From the NCBI GenBank assembly GCA_035544675.1, contig DATKCA010000035.1:1-25716 (forward strand): 25,716 nt of DNA. Direction: 5' to 3'. Position 1 is the stretch's first letter. Each line of letters opens with the position of its first letter. A model generated the notes under the pieces. That model did not search any database and had not been told where the DNA came from. It worked only from the letters and a program-made list of their open reading frames with translations. The stretch is from DATKCA01 sp035544675. GTDB taxonomy: Bacteria > Acidobacteriota > Thermoanaerobaculia > Gp7-AA8. Of this stretch, positions 17,161 through 25,576 are shown piece by piece. A program made the translations under genes and the position numbers.

Positions 17161-19077
17161 GTGTCTCGAGAGTTCGACATCATCGTGATTGGCGGCGGCC
17201 ATGCCGGCGCCGAGGCGGCCCGCGTCTGCGCGCGCGGCGGAAAGTCCGTCGCAATGATCACCATGATGCGCGACGCGATCGGACGCATGTCCTGCAACCC
17301 CGCCATCGGCGGCCTCGCCAAGGGAAACCTCGTCAAGGAGATCGACGCTCTCGGCGGACTGATGGGCGAGGCCACCGACCGCGCCGGCATTCAGTTCAAG
17401 GTCCTCAACCGCTCCAAGGGTCCCGCCGTCCAGGGGCCACGCGCCCAGTGCGACCGCGATCTCTACGCCTCCGCCGTGCAGTCGATCCTCGGCGCCGAGC
17501 CAAACCTCACCATCATGGAAGCGTCCGTCCGCTCTCTCCTGCTCGACCGGCACGCGGTCTCCGGCGTTCTCCTCGGCGACGGCACCGAGCTGCGCGCCCG
17601 CGCCGTCGTCGTCACCACCGGCACCTTTCTCCGCGCACTCATGCACTCCGGCGAGACCAAGACCGCCGGTGGCCGCTTCGGCGAGCCTTCCGCTGAGACC
17701 CTCTCGGGCTCTCTCCGCGCTCTCGGTCTCCAGCTCGGCCGCCTCAAGACCGGAACTCCGCCGCGCGTCGACAGGACCACCGTCGACTTCGGGAAGCTCG
17801 AGGAGGCGCCCGGCGACGCCGTTCCCCGGCCGTTCTCGATCCTCACCGACCGGATCGAGCGGCCGCAGGTCCTCTGTCACATCACCTACACCGGGGCATT
17901 CGCGCACGACCTGATCCGCGCGAATCTCCACCGCGCGCCGATGTACTCCGGCCAGATCACCGCCACCGGCCCGCGCTACTGCCCCTCCATCGAGGACAAG
18001 GTGGTGCGGTTCGCCGAGAAGGACCGCCACCAGATCTTCGTCGAGCCGGAGGGCCTGCAGCACCCCTGGCTCTACATGAACGGGATCTCGACGTCGCTTC
18101 CGGCCGACGTGCAGGACGCCGTGGTCCGCTCGCTGCCGGGATTCGAGAACGCGGTGATCGCCCGCTACGGTTACGCGGTCGAGTACGACTTCGTGAACCC
18201 GCAGCAGTTGGCTCCCACGCTCGCGGTGCGAGGTGCCGAGGGGCTGTTTCTCGCCGGCCAGATCAACGGAACTTCAGGGTATGAGGAAGCCGGGGCGCAG
18301 GGGCTGGTGGCCGGGATCAACGCGCTGCAGAGCCTGCGGGGCGGCGAGCCGTTCATTCTTCGACGCGACCAGGCCTACACCGGCGTCATGGTGGACGATC
18401 TCGTCACCCTCGGGACCGAGGAGCCGTATCGAATGTTCACGTCCCGCGCGGAGCACCGGTTGCTGTTGGGCTGCGACTCCGTCTACGAGCGGTTGACGCC
18501 GATCGCGTTGGCGCTCGGGATCGTCGATGACGAGCGCCGTCGTCGGGCGGAAGGGCGGCTCCGGAGGATGCGGCGGGCGACGGATCTCGCGGCCGGCACT
18601 ACGCTTTCTCCCGATCGAGCCACTCAGGAGTGGTGCCGCAGCGCGGGGCTCGAGCTCACGACGCAGTCGCCGGTCGCGCGTCTGCTGCAGCGGCAGGATT
18701 TCGACCTGGATCGCTTCGTGGCCGCGGCGGGGAGTGCTTTCCCTGATCTGGCGGGTGCGTTTGGTGAGCTGACCGAGGAGGAGAGGGAGGGCGTGGCGAG
18801 CGCTCTGCGTTATTCGGGGTACATCGACCGCCAGCAACGCGAGGCGGCGAAGGCATCGGGTGACGAAGAGACGTTGATCCCGGAGTGGGTCACCTATGCG
18901 CTGCCGGGACTCTCCCGCGAGGTGGTGGAGAAGCTGTCGTCGGTGCAGCCGCGCTCCCTGGCGCAGGCGAGCCGGATCCCGGGTGTGACGCCGGCGGCGA
19001 TCTCCATTTTGCGCATGCACCTGCGGCGTGGTTGGCGGCAGAATGCGCCCGATGGATCCGCGGCTCGACCTCTATAA
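17161..19077 (+). CDS. mnmG: tRNA uridine-5-carboxymethylaminomethyl modification enzyme MnmG (GidA)
   Basis: 638 residues from GTG 17161. The reading frame extends to an ATG at 17119, but that would translate parS and give a 19-residue non-conserved leader; the GTG puts five residues before the FAD-binding DIIVIGGGHAGAEAA, as in homologues. I prefer the GTG. The protein is the FAD-dependent partner of MnmE in wobble U34 modification. Visible motifs are MSCNPAIGGLAKG, the Cys-containing region RAQCDRDLY, the second nucleotide-binding block LAGQINGTSGYEEAGAQG, and the C-terminal helical MnmE/tRNA-binding domain (PGLSREVVEKL, RIPGVTPAAISILRMHL). GGAA of parS may serve as a weak Shine-Dalgarno. 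The end overlaps rsmG. Confidence 0.95.
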   Translation: MSREFDIIVIGGGHAGAEAARVCARGGKSVAMITMMRDAIGRMSCNPAIGGLAKGNLVKEIDALGGLMGEATDRAGIQFKVLNRSKGPAVQGPRAQCDRDLYASAVQSILGAEPNLTIMEASVRSLLLDRHAVSGVLLGDGTELRARAVVVTTGTFLRALMHSGETKTAGGRFGEPSAETLSGSLRALGLQLGRLKTGTPPRVDRTTVDFGKLEEAPGDAVPRPFSILTDRIERPQVLCHITYTGAFAHDLIRANLHRAPMYSGQITATGPRYCPSIEDKVVRFAEKDRHQIFVEPEGLQHPWLYMNGISTSLPADVQDAVVRSLPGFENAVIARYGYAVEYDFVNPQQLAPTLAVRGAEGLFLAGQINGTSGYEEAGAQGLVAGINALQSLRGGEPFILRRDQAYTGVMVDDLVTLGTEEPYRMFTSRAEHRLLLGCDSVYERLTPIALALGIVDDERRRRAEGRLRRMRRATDLAAGTTLSPDRATQEWCRSAGLELTTQSPVARLLQRQDFDLDRFVAAAGSAFPDLAGAFGELTEEEREGVASALRYSGYIDRQQREAAKASGDEETLIPEWVTYALPGLSREVVEKLSSVQPRSLAQASRIPGVTPAAISILRMHLRRGWRQNAPDGSAARPL

Positions 19078-19612
19078 GAGGCTGCTTCTCACCTGGGGTG
19101 ACAAGGTCAACCTGATCGGGCCGGAGGCGCGGGAGAACCTCGACGCGCACATCGAAGAGGCGGTGGCGGCGGCACGGATTCTGAGGCCGGAGCGGGAGGT
19201 CCTCGACTTCGGCAGCGGTGGGGGATTGCCGGCCATTCCGATGGCCATCCTCTCGCCGGAAGCCCGTTTCCACATGGTGGAGGCGGATCAGAAGAAGTGG
19301 GCGTTCCTCAAGCACGTGGTGCGCGAATGCGCGTTGAACGCCCAGGTTTACGGTGATAGATTGCAGCGCGCTCTCACGCGGTTCCCCCCTGACCTTCGAT
19401 TCTCCCTGGTGGTTTCCAGAGCTGTGGGCAGGCCGGAAGAATGGGTGCCGTCCCTTGCCGGGCATCTGGAGGAGGGCGCGCGCATCGCCTTGTTCCAGTC
19501 GTCTCCGGAGGCTCCGAACATGGATGGTTTCAGTCCCGGCGGTGCCCAGCGACTTCCGCGTGGTACGGCTAACTGGCTTTCGATCCTGACGTTCCACGTG
19601 GAACAGCCATGA
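19043..19612 (+). CDS. rsmG: 16S rRNA (guanine-N7) methyltransferase RsmG (GidB)
   Basis: 189 residues if started at ATG 19043, which has GGCGG a few bases upstream; GTG 19028 and ATG 19052 are alternatives. All overlap the 3' end of mnmG, implying coupling. RsmG methylates N7 of G527 in the 530 loop of 16S rRNA using S-adenosylmethionine. The SAM-binding loop is VLDFGSGGGLPAIPMAI, preceded by the family helix YKRLLLTWGDKVNLIG, and followed by a VEADQKKWAFLKHVV block that matches the typical acidic second motif. A conserved VVSRAVG segment is also present. The last codons (Thr-Phe-His-Val-Glu-Gln-Pro) are encoded by a parS site, and the stop overlaps the parA ATG. Length is slightly shorter than the common 200-210. 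Confidence 0.92.
   Translation: MRPMDPRLDLYKRLLLTWGDKVNLIGPEARENLDAHIEEAVAAARILRPEREVLDFGSGGGLPAIPMAILSPEARFHMVEADQKKWAFLKHVVRECALNAQVYGDRLQRALTRFPPDLRFSLVVSRAVGRPEEWVPSLAGHLEEGARIALFQSSPEAPNMDGFSPGGAQRLPRGTANWLSILTFHVEQP
19590..19605. promoter_or_regulatory. parS centromere site in the 3' end of rsmG, just before parA
   Basis: CGTTCCACGTGGAACA carries the same perfect 14-bp GTTCCACGTGGAAC palindrome as the site at 17145. It is read in frame as Phe-His-Val-Glu in rsmG and ends three bases before the parA ATG, so its GTGGAA is also positioned like a Shine-Dalgarno. ParB spreading from here could repress parAB. Confidence 0.9.
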
Positions 19613-20412
19613 CCCGAATCGTCTCTCTCGCCAATCAGAAGGGTGGGGTCGGCAAGACGACCACAGCCATCAATCTGGGAGCATCGCTCGCTGCGTGCGA
19701 ACGTCGTGTGCTCCTGGTTGACCTCGATCCGCAGGCCAACGCCACCTCGGGCGTCGGCTTACCGAAATCCGACGAAAACTCCATCTATAACGTCCTCCTC
19801 GGCGAGATCCCACTTTCCGAAATCATCCGCTCTACCGAGCTGCCCACCTTCCATGTCGCCCCCTCCTCGGTCAACCTGGTCGGCGCCGAAGTGGAGCTCG
19901 GCACGGTGGAGGAGCGGGAGTACAGGCTGCGCAACGCCCTCCAGGGCCTGGACGGACAGTACGATTACATCCTCATCGACTCCCCCCCATCGCTGGGTCT
20001 GCTCACCATTAATGGATTGGCCGCCGCGGACTCCATCCTCGTTCCGATGCAGTGCGAATACTTCGCGATCGAAGGGGTTGCGCAACTGCTGAATACGATC
20101 GAGCGCGTCCGCGACTCCCTCAACCCCTCCCTCGAGATCGAGGGGATCGCCCTGACCATGTACGACGAGCGCATGAACCTCGCTCGCCAGGTGGCCGAGG
20201 AGGTCCGGAACCACTTCGGCGAGAAGGTCTACAGGACCGTGATTCCCCGCAACGTCCGGCTCGGCGAGGCCCCCTCCTTCGGCAAACCCATTATTCTTTA
20301 CGACATCCGTTCGCGCGGCAGCGAGGCTTACGTCAGCCTGGCCAGGGAATTCATCCAGCGCGCGGAAACGCAGTGGACAGATCACAGATCACAGAGCGCG
20401 GGAGATCGGTGA
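19609..20412 (+). CDS. parA: Chromosome partitioning ATPase ParA (Soj)
   Basis: 267 residues, a MinD/ParA-family Walker ATPase. The deviant Walker A is KGGVGKTT (residues 11-18) with the signature Lys, then LLVDLDPQANATSG and Walker B DYILIDSPPSLGLLTING. It binds the nucleoid non-specifically as an ATP dimer and pulls or relays ParB-parS complexes during segregation. The Q-C-E-Y-F-A-I-E-G switch region is typical of chromosomal Soj. The ATG overlaps the rsmG stop (ATGA), and parS lies directly upstream. The last dozen or so residues (after FIQRAE, reading TQWTDHRSQSAGDR) are partly encoded by a heptamer repeat and are not conserved in the family. parB follows after 7 bases. Confidence 0.97.
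   Translation: MTRIVSLANQKGGVGKTTTAINLGASLAACERRVLLVDLDPQANATSGVGLPKSDENSIYNVLLGEIPLSEIIRSTELPTFHVAPSSVNLVGAEVELGTVEEREYRLRNALQGLDGQYDYILIDSPPSLGLLTINGLAAADSILVPMQCEYFAIEGVAQLLNTIERVRDSLNPSLEIEGIALTMYDERMNLARQVAEEVRNHFGEKVYRTVIPRNVRLGEAPSFGKPIILYDIRSRGSEAYVSLAREFIQRAETQWTDHRSQSAGDR
20377..20394. repeat. Short heptamer repeat (ACAGATC) in the parA 3' end
   Basis: ACAGATC occurs twice in direct tandem (20377-20383 and 20384-20390) and is followed by ACAG. It lies inside the parA frame and encodes part of its C-terminal tail. The 7-base period matches the other tandem repeats in the window, although the unit sequence differs. Confidence 0.65.
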
Positions 20413-20419
20413 CTCGGCG

Positions 20420-21283
20420 ATGAATCAGAAGAAAGTTCTCGGACGCGGTCTCGGCGCGCTCATTCCGCAGAAAGGCGAGGGTGCGGCGCCTGCGCATACG
20501 CCGGGCTTCGCACATTTGCCGATCGAGCAGATCTCGCCGAATCCCTATCAGCCGCGCAAGACGTTCAACGAGGCGTCGATCGAGGAACTGGCCCGGAGCG
20601 TCCGTGAGCATGGCATCGTCCAGCCGCTCGTCGTCACCCGTGCCGGCGACCGCTACAAGCTGATCGCCGGCGAGCGCCGTTATCGCGCTGCGCAGCGCGC
20701 CGGCCTGCGCACCGTGCCGGTCGTCATCAAGGAGATGATGAAGCAGGGCGACGCGCTGCAGATCGCCCTCATCGAGAACATCCAGCGCGAAGACCTCAAC
20801 CCCATGGAGGAGGCCCAGGCGTACCACCAGCTTCACCAGGAGTTCGGCCTGACGCAGGAGGAGATCTCCCGGCGCGTGGGCAAGGAGCGCTCGACCGTCG
20901 CGAACTTCCTCCGCCTTCTCAAGCTCCCCGAGACCGTGAAGAAGCTCCTCGCGTCCGGCCAGCTCTCCATGGGTCATGCGCGGGCGCTGCTGGCGGTCGA
21001 CTCCTCGAAGAAGCAGGAGGCGCTGGCCGAGCGCGTGGTCAGGCGCGCGCTCAGCGTGCGCCAGACCGAGATGCTCGCCTCCGAGAGCGGGCAGAAGGGG
21101 AGCGAGAAGAAAGAGAAGGAAAAGGATGTGTTCACGCGCGACGCCGAAGAGCGCCTGACACGTGTATTGCGGACGAAGGTCGACATCGACCGGAAACGGC
21201 GCGGTGGGGTCATCCACATCCGTTTTTCGAGCGAGGATGACCTGATTCGAATTTATGATGATCTGACTGGGAGACGACGATGA
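20420..21283 (+). CDS. parB: Chromosome partitioning protein ParB (Spo0J)
   Basis: 287 residues. The start MNQKKVLGRGLGALIPQ includes the LGRGL peptide that stimulates ParA. The N-terminal CTPase domain has GERRYRA (84-90) and the adjacent IALIENIQREDLNPMEEA block. A central helix-turn-helix, LTQEEISRRVGKERSTVANF, binds parS. A Lys/Glu-rich linker (about 225-242) joins the C-terminal dimerisation domain. It loads as a CTP-dependent sliding clamp at parS, recruits SMC and is moved by ParA. A GGAG lies upstream of the ATG. The stop codon overlaps the bactofilin ATG as ATGA. Confidence 0.97.
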   Translation: MNQKKVLGRGLGALIPQKGEGAAPAHTPGFAHLPIEQISPNPYQPRKTFNEASIEELARSVREHGIVQPLVVTRAGDRYKLIAGERRYRAAQRAGLRTVPVVIKEMMKQGDALQIALIENIQREDLNPMEEAQAYHQLHQEFGLTQEEISRRVGKERSTVANFLRLLKLPETVKKLLASGQLSMGHARALLAVDSSKKQEALAERVVRRALSVRQTEMLASESGQKGSEKKEKEKDVFTRDAEERLTRVLRTKVDIDRKRRGGVIHIRFSSEDDLIRIYDDLTGRRR

Positions 21284-21648
21284 AAGGTAAGACCGGCGAA
21301 CTGAACGGATTCCTCGACCGTGGAGCGATTTTCAAAGGGGAGATGGAGTTCGAGGACACCATGCGCATCGACGGCAAGTTCAACGGCCGGATCGCATCGA
21401 AGAACGAGCTCATCGTCGGCGAGAGCGCCCACATCGAGGGTGACATCCATGTCGGCCGGATCACCATCAACGGCACGGTGGTCGGGAAGATCGTGGCCAC
21501 GCAGCGCGTCGAGATCCACCGCAACGGCAAGGTCTACAGCGACATCGACACGCCCGCTCTCGTCATCGAGGAGGGCGCGATCTTCCAGGGCAACTGCACG
21601 ATGGGCGAGCGCAAGGGCAACGTCACGAACATCGCCGTGAAGGCCTGA
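21280..21648 (+). CDS. Bactofilin (BacA/DUF583 family cytoskeletal protein)
   Basis: 122 residues, nearly all of which form the bactofilin right-handed beta-helix: repeated short strands of the G-x-[I/V]-x-G type (DRGAIFKGEMEFEDTM, RIDGKFNGRIAS, AHIEGDIHVGRITING). Bactofilins polymerise without nucleotide into membrane-associated filaments that localise cell-wall enzymes or, in Myxococcus, the ParABS apparatus. Its ATG overlaps the parB stop, so it is probably translated with parAB, which supports a role in positioning segregation proteins here too; that role is inference. The tails are short, as in compact bactofilins. A palindromic repeat pair follows downstream. Confidence 0.92.
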   Translation: MKGKTGELNGFLDRGAIFKGEMEFEDTMRIDGKFNGRIASKNELIVGESAHIEGDIHVGRITINGTVVGKIVATQRVEIHRNGKVYSDIDTPALVIEEGAIFQGNCTMGERKGNVTNIAVKA

Positions 21649-21664
21649 CGGCTTCTGTCACGCG

Positions 21665-21704
21665 GGACAGGCAGGATTGCCTGGACAGGCAGGATTGCCT
21701 GTCC
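21665..21704. repeat. Tandem 18-bp palindromic repeat between convergent genes
   Basis: GGACAGGCAGGATTGCCT occurs twice head to tail (21665-21682, 21683-21700), followed by GTCC. The second unit plus GTCC folds into a 9-bp stem with a GGAT loop. It lies in the 60-base gap between the convergent bactofilin and YkgJ-family genes, so it could act as a two-way terminator, but no T-tract is present. It looks like a dispersed palindromic repeat. Confidence 0.85.
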
Positions 21705-21708
21705 TCCA

Positions 21709-22326
21709 TTAAAGCAGCCATCCGCGCATCCGCGCCGCCAGCACGATCGCCTCGGGTACGGTGTATTCGTCCTCCGGCCCCAGTTCGTCCTCCCACTGCA
21801 GGTCCCACGATCCCGCGCGCTTCTCTCCCACGGTTGCCGCCGTGAAGTTCAGCTCGCACACGTCGCCGATATACTCCTCACCGTCCTTCACGGGCAGGCC
21901 GAACGTCCGGCAGACGAGCGGGCGCGACTCGTAGATCTGACACTCACCGCTCGCCGACAGACTCGGGCACGGCACGGACGCCGTCCGATCGAAGAACTCC
22001 TCCTTCTCGGCCGGTGAGCACTCGCGGAGGTTCGGATGAGCGCTCGACGCGATGACGTTCATCGCAGCCCGGATGATCTTCCGCCGTCGCGCCGGGTGCA
22101 GTCTGGCCAGACCCTCGGCGATCACCGGGACGTCTCCCGATCCGATCTCGAAGAGGCCGTAGCAGCAGAGCGAACAGCCGCGCCCGCATTGCAGGTTCTG
22201 CGGCTGCGAGCGCATCACCGAGCCGAAGAAGTCGTCGGCTCTGCTCAGGATTTCCTTGTACGGTTCGTCGGCCACGTTCTCCACAACCGCTGCTGGTGAC
22301 AACCTCTTTCCGCTTGTGGTATACAA
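21709..22326 (-). CDS. YkgJ-family cysteine-cluster protein
   Basis: Up to 205 residues. It has the Fe/Zn-chelating CxxxCxxCC cluster (Cys47, 51, 54, 55 in CGRGCSLCCYG) and a second block with Cys120, Cys129, Cys139 and Cys157, including YESRPLVCRTFGLP. These are the defining features of the YkgJ/UPF0153 family. The biochemical function of the family is poorly defined; metal binding is inferred from the cysteines. The maximal frame starts at TTG 22326, but this overlaps a putative promoter for the ATP synthase operon, and the first 15-18 residues are not conserved in character. GTG at 22284 or 22275 is at least as likely. It is divergent from atpF and convergent with the bactofilin gene. Confidence 0.8.
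   Translation of the reverse strand: MYTTSGKRLSPAAVVENVADEPYKEILSRADDFFGSVMRSQPQNLQCGRGCSLCCYGLFEIGSGDVPVIAEGLARLHPARRRKIIRAAMNVIASSAHPNLRECSPAEKEEFFDRTASVPCPSLSASGECQIYESRPLVCRTFGLPVKDGEEYIGDVCELNFTAATVGEKRAGSWDLQWEDELGPEDEYTVPEAIVLAARMRGWLL
22296..22325 (+). promoter_or_regulatory. Putative sigma70-type promoter for the ATP synthase operon
   Basis: GTGACA and TATACA are separated by 18 bases, and the start point would be about 75 bases upstream of the first stalk gene. The sequence overlaps the 5' end of the longest possible YkgJ-family frame on the other strand. No other promoter-like sequence is evident before 22408. Confidence 0.45.
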
Positions 22327-22407
22327 CCGCGGCCTCGGGATGGCGCGAAATGAGGGCTGTGGTTCCCACCGCAGCGACTCCCCTGGCGCTCGACTCCAAG
22401 TTCAACT

Positions 22408-22842
22408 ATGCAGATCAATCTGACGCCTGATCCCTCTCTGCTCGCGATCATGGCGATCTTCCTTTTGAATTACCTGATCGTCCGGCGCTTTTTCCTGCAG
22501 CCGATCACCCGGGTGATCGAGGAGCGCGAGGGCGAAGCGAAGACGGCCGAGGGGATCTACGAAGACGCGCTGGCGCGCTTCAATGCCGCCACGACCGAGA
22601 TGGAGACGCAGCTCCACGGCGCGAAGCGCGAGGCCGCGCAGCTCCGCGACCGGTTCCGCGCCGAGGCCGGCGCGCACCGCGCCCAGGTGATCGAGCGGAC
22701 GCAGGGCGAGGCGAAGACCATCGTGCAGGCGGCCGAAGGGCAGCTCAGCGCCGACGTCGAGGAGGCGCGCACGAAGATCCAGCGCGAATCCGAACAGCTT
22801 GCCCGCATCGCCGCCGAGCGGATTCTGGGGAGGCCGGTCTGA
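22408..22842 (+). CDS. atpF: ATP synthase F0 subunit b (first copy, b/b' type)
   Basis: 144 residues. One N-terminal membrane helix (about 10-28, LLAIMAIFLLNYLIVRRFF) is followed by a long charged coiled coil (IEEREGEAKTAEGIYEDALARF... to the end), the form of a peripheral-stalk b subunit. It links the membrane a/c ring to the F1 head and resists rotation. It lacks a signal peptide, unlike the next gene. No strong Shine-Dalgarno is seen before the ATG. Its stop and the next start share one base (TGATG), indicating coupled synthesis of two different b-type subunits. Which of the pair is b and which b' cannot be told from sequence alone. atpB and atpE are not upstream. Confidence 0.9.
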   Translation: MQINLTPDPSLLAIMAIFLLNYLIVRRFFLQPITRVIEEREGEAKTAEGIYEDALARFNAATTEMETQLHGAKREAAQLRDRFRAEAGAHRAQVIERTQGEAKTIVQAAEGQLSADVEEARTKIQRESEQLARIAAERILGRPV

Positions 22843-23438
22843 TGCGCAGGATTCTCGTCATCCTTCTCCTGGTGTTCATGCCGCTGCTCGCGTTCGCGGT
22901 GGACCCTGCCGGCGCGAGCGGAGAGCATGGCGGGAGCCATGACAAGGTGTACTTCGGCTTCATCCCCGGCTGGCTCCTCAAGACCCTCAACATGGTCGTC
23001 TTCTTCGGCGGTCTCGGATATCTCATCGCCAGGCCGGTGAAGCGCGCGTTCGCCGCGCGGGGCGAGGCCATTCGCGGCGAGGCGGAGGAGGCGCGCAGTC
23101 GCCGCGCGAAGGCCGAACAGATGGCCGGCGAGATCCAGGGGCGGCTCACGCAGATCGAGAGCGAGGTCCGCGCGATCCGCGAGCGGGCGCAGGCCGAGGG
23201 CGAGCGGCAGCGCCGCGAGCTGGTCGCCGCGGCGGAGGCCGAGGCGGCCAAGATCCTCCAGGCGGCGCGGAACGAGGTCGACAATCGACTCAAGAGCGCG
23301 CGCGAAGAGCTGACGCAGTTCGCCGGCGAGCTCGCCACCGAGCGGGCCGAAGCGATCCTGCGCGAGAAGATGACGGACAGCGACCGGGCCAAGCTCTTCC
23401 AGGAGAGTCTGAAAGAGATCGAAGGGGTGCGCACTTGA
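22842..23438 (+). CDS. atpF: ATP synthase F0 subunit b (second copy, with signal-like N-terminus)
   Basis: 198 residues. The first 20 residues (MRRILVILLLVFMPLLAFAV) look like a cleavable signal peptide. A Gly/His-rich spacer leads to a transmembrane helix (about 45-66, GWLLKTLNMVVFFGGLGYLIARP), then a long coiled coil rich in Glu, Arg and Ala (AIRGEAEEARSRRAKAEQ...). This is the extended b-subunit form seen in several Gram-negative phyla. Together with the preceding shorter subunit it probably forms a heterodimeric peripheral stalk. The delta subunit gene follows after 22 bases with the good ribosome binding site AGAGGTGG. Confidence 0.88.
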   Translation: MRRILVILLLVFMPLLAFAVDPAGASGEHGGSHDKVYFGFIPGWLLKTLNMVVFFGGLGYLIARPVKRAFAARGEAIRGEAEEARSRRAKAEQMAGEIQGRLTQIESEVRAIRERAQAEGERQRRELVAAAEAEAAKILQAARNEVDNRLKSAREELTQFAGELATERAEAILREKMTDSDRAKLFQESLKEIEGVRT

Positions 23439-23460
23439 GACCTTTCGAAGAGGTGGCGCG

Positions 23461-23997
23461 ATGATGGTGCGTAGATTTGCGCGTCCTTACGCGCGCGCGA
23501 TCATCGAGGTGGCCGGCTCGGCCGAGAAGGCGAACGCGCTGCGCGGTGAGTTGATGCGCTTCGAGGCTGCGCTGCGCGAGTCGCCCGAGCTCCGCAACGT
23601 CTACGCCAATCCGGGCATCGACATGCAGACCAAGCTCGACCTCACCAAGACTCTGGCGAGCAGGATGAAGCTGTCGGAGCTGGCCGCGCGTGCGGCCGAG
23701 GTGCTGGTGCGCTTCAACCGCATGAACGACGTCGGTCCGATTCTCGAGGCCATGGCGGCGTACGTGAACGAGGCGCTGGGCATCGCTCGCATCGAGGTGC
23801 GCAGCGCGAAGATCCTGACCCCCGACGAGATGACGCAGCTGGCCACGACGCTGGGCCGCAAGGTCGGGAAGAAGGTCGAGCTGGACGTCACGACGGACCC
23901 GGCTCTTCTGGGGGGCTTCGTGGCCAGGATCGGCAGCGAGGTGTGGGACGCGTCGGTGTCCGGGAAGATCAGCAGATTCAAAGAGTCATTAACTTAG
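23461..23997 (+). CDS. atpH: ATP synthase F1 subunit delta (OSCP)
   Basis: 178 residues, the normal delta/OSCP length. The N-terminal helical bundle begins RRFARPYARAIIEVAGSAEKA, and the C-terminal domain has the conserved DPALLGGFVARIGSEVWDASVSGKI (here split as DPALLGGFVARIGSEV and WDASVSGKISRF) that ends the family. It caps the F1 alpha3beta3 head and ties it to the b subunits. Two adjacent ATGs (23461 and 23464) are possible starts, with AGAGGTGG upstream. atpA follows after 18 bases. Confidence 0.95.
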   Translation: MMVRRFARPYARAIIEVAGSAEKANALRGELMRFEAALRESPELRNVYANPGIDMQTKLDLTKTLASRMKLSELAARAAEVLVRFNRMNDVGPILEAMAAYVNEALGIARIEVRSAKILTPDEMTQLATTLGRKVGKKVELDVTTDPALLGGFVARIGSEVWDASVSGKISRFKESLT

Positions 23998-24015
23998 CCA
24001 GAAATCGGAGAAAGT

Positions 24016-25551
<1,536 letters not shown>

Positions 25552-25576
25552 CGTCTCCACCAGAGCCAGGAGCTGA

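Noticed and set aside
15928..18063. A 711-codon minus-strand open frame across mnmE and mnmG
   Set aside because: It is antisense to two clearly conserved genes and shows no recognisable motif; stop-free antisense frames are common at this GC content.
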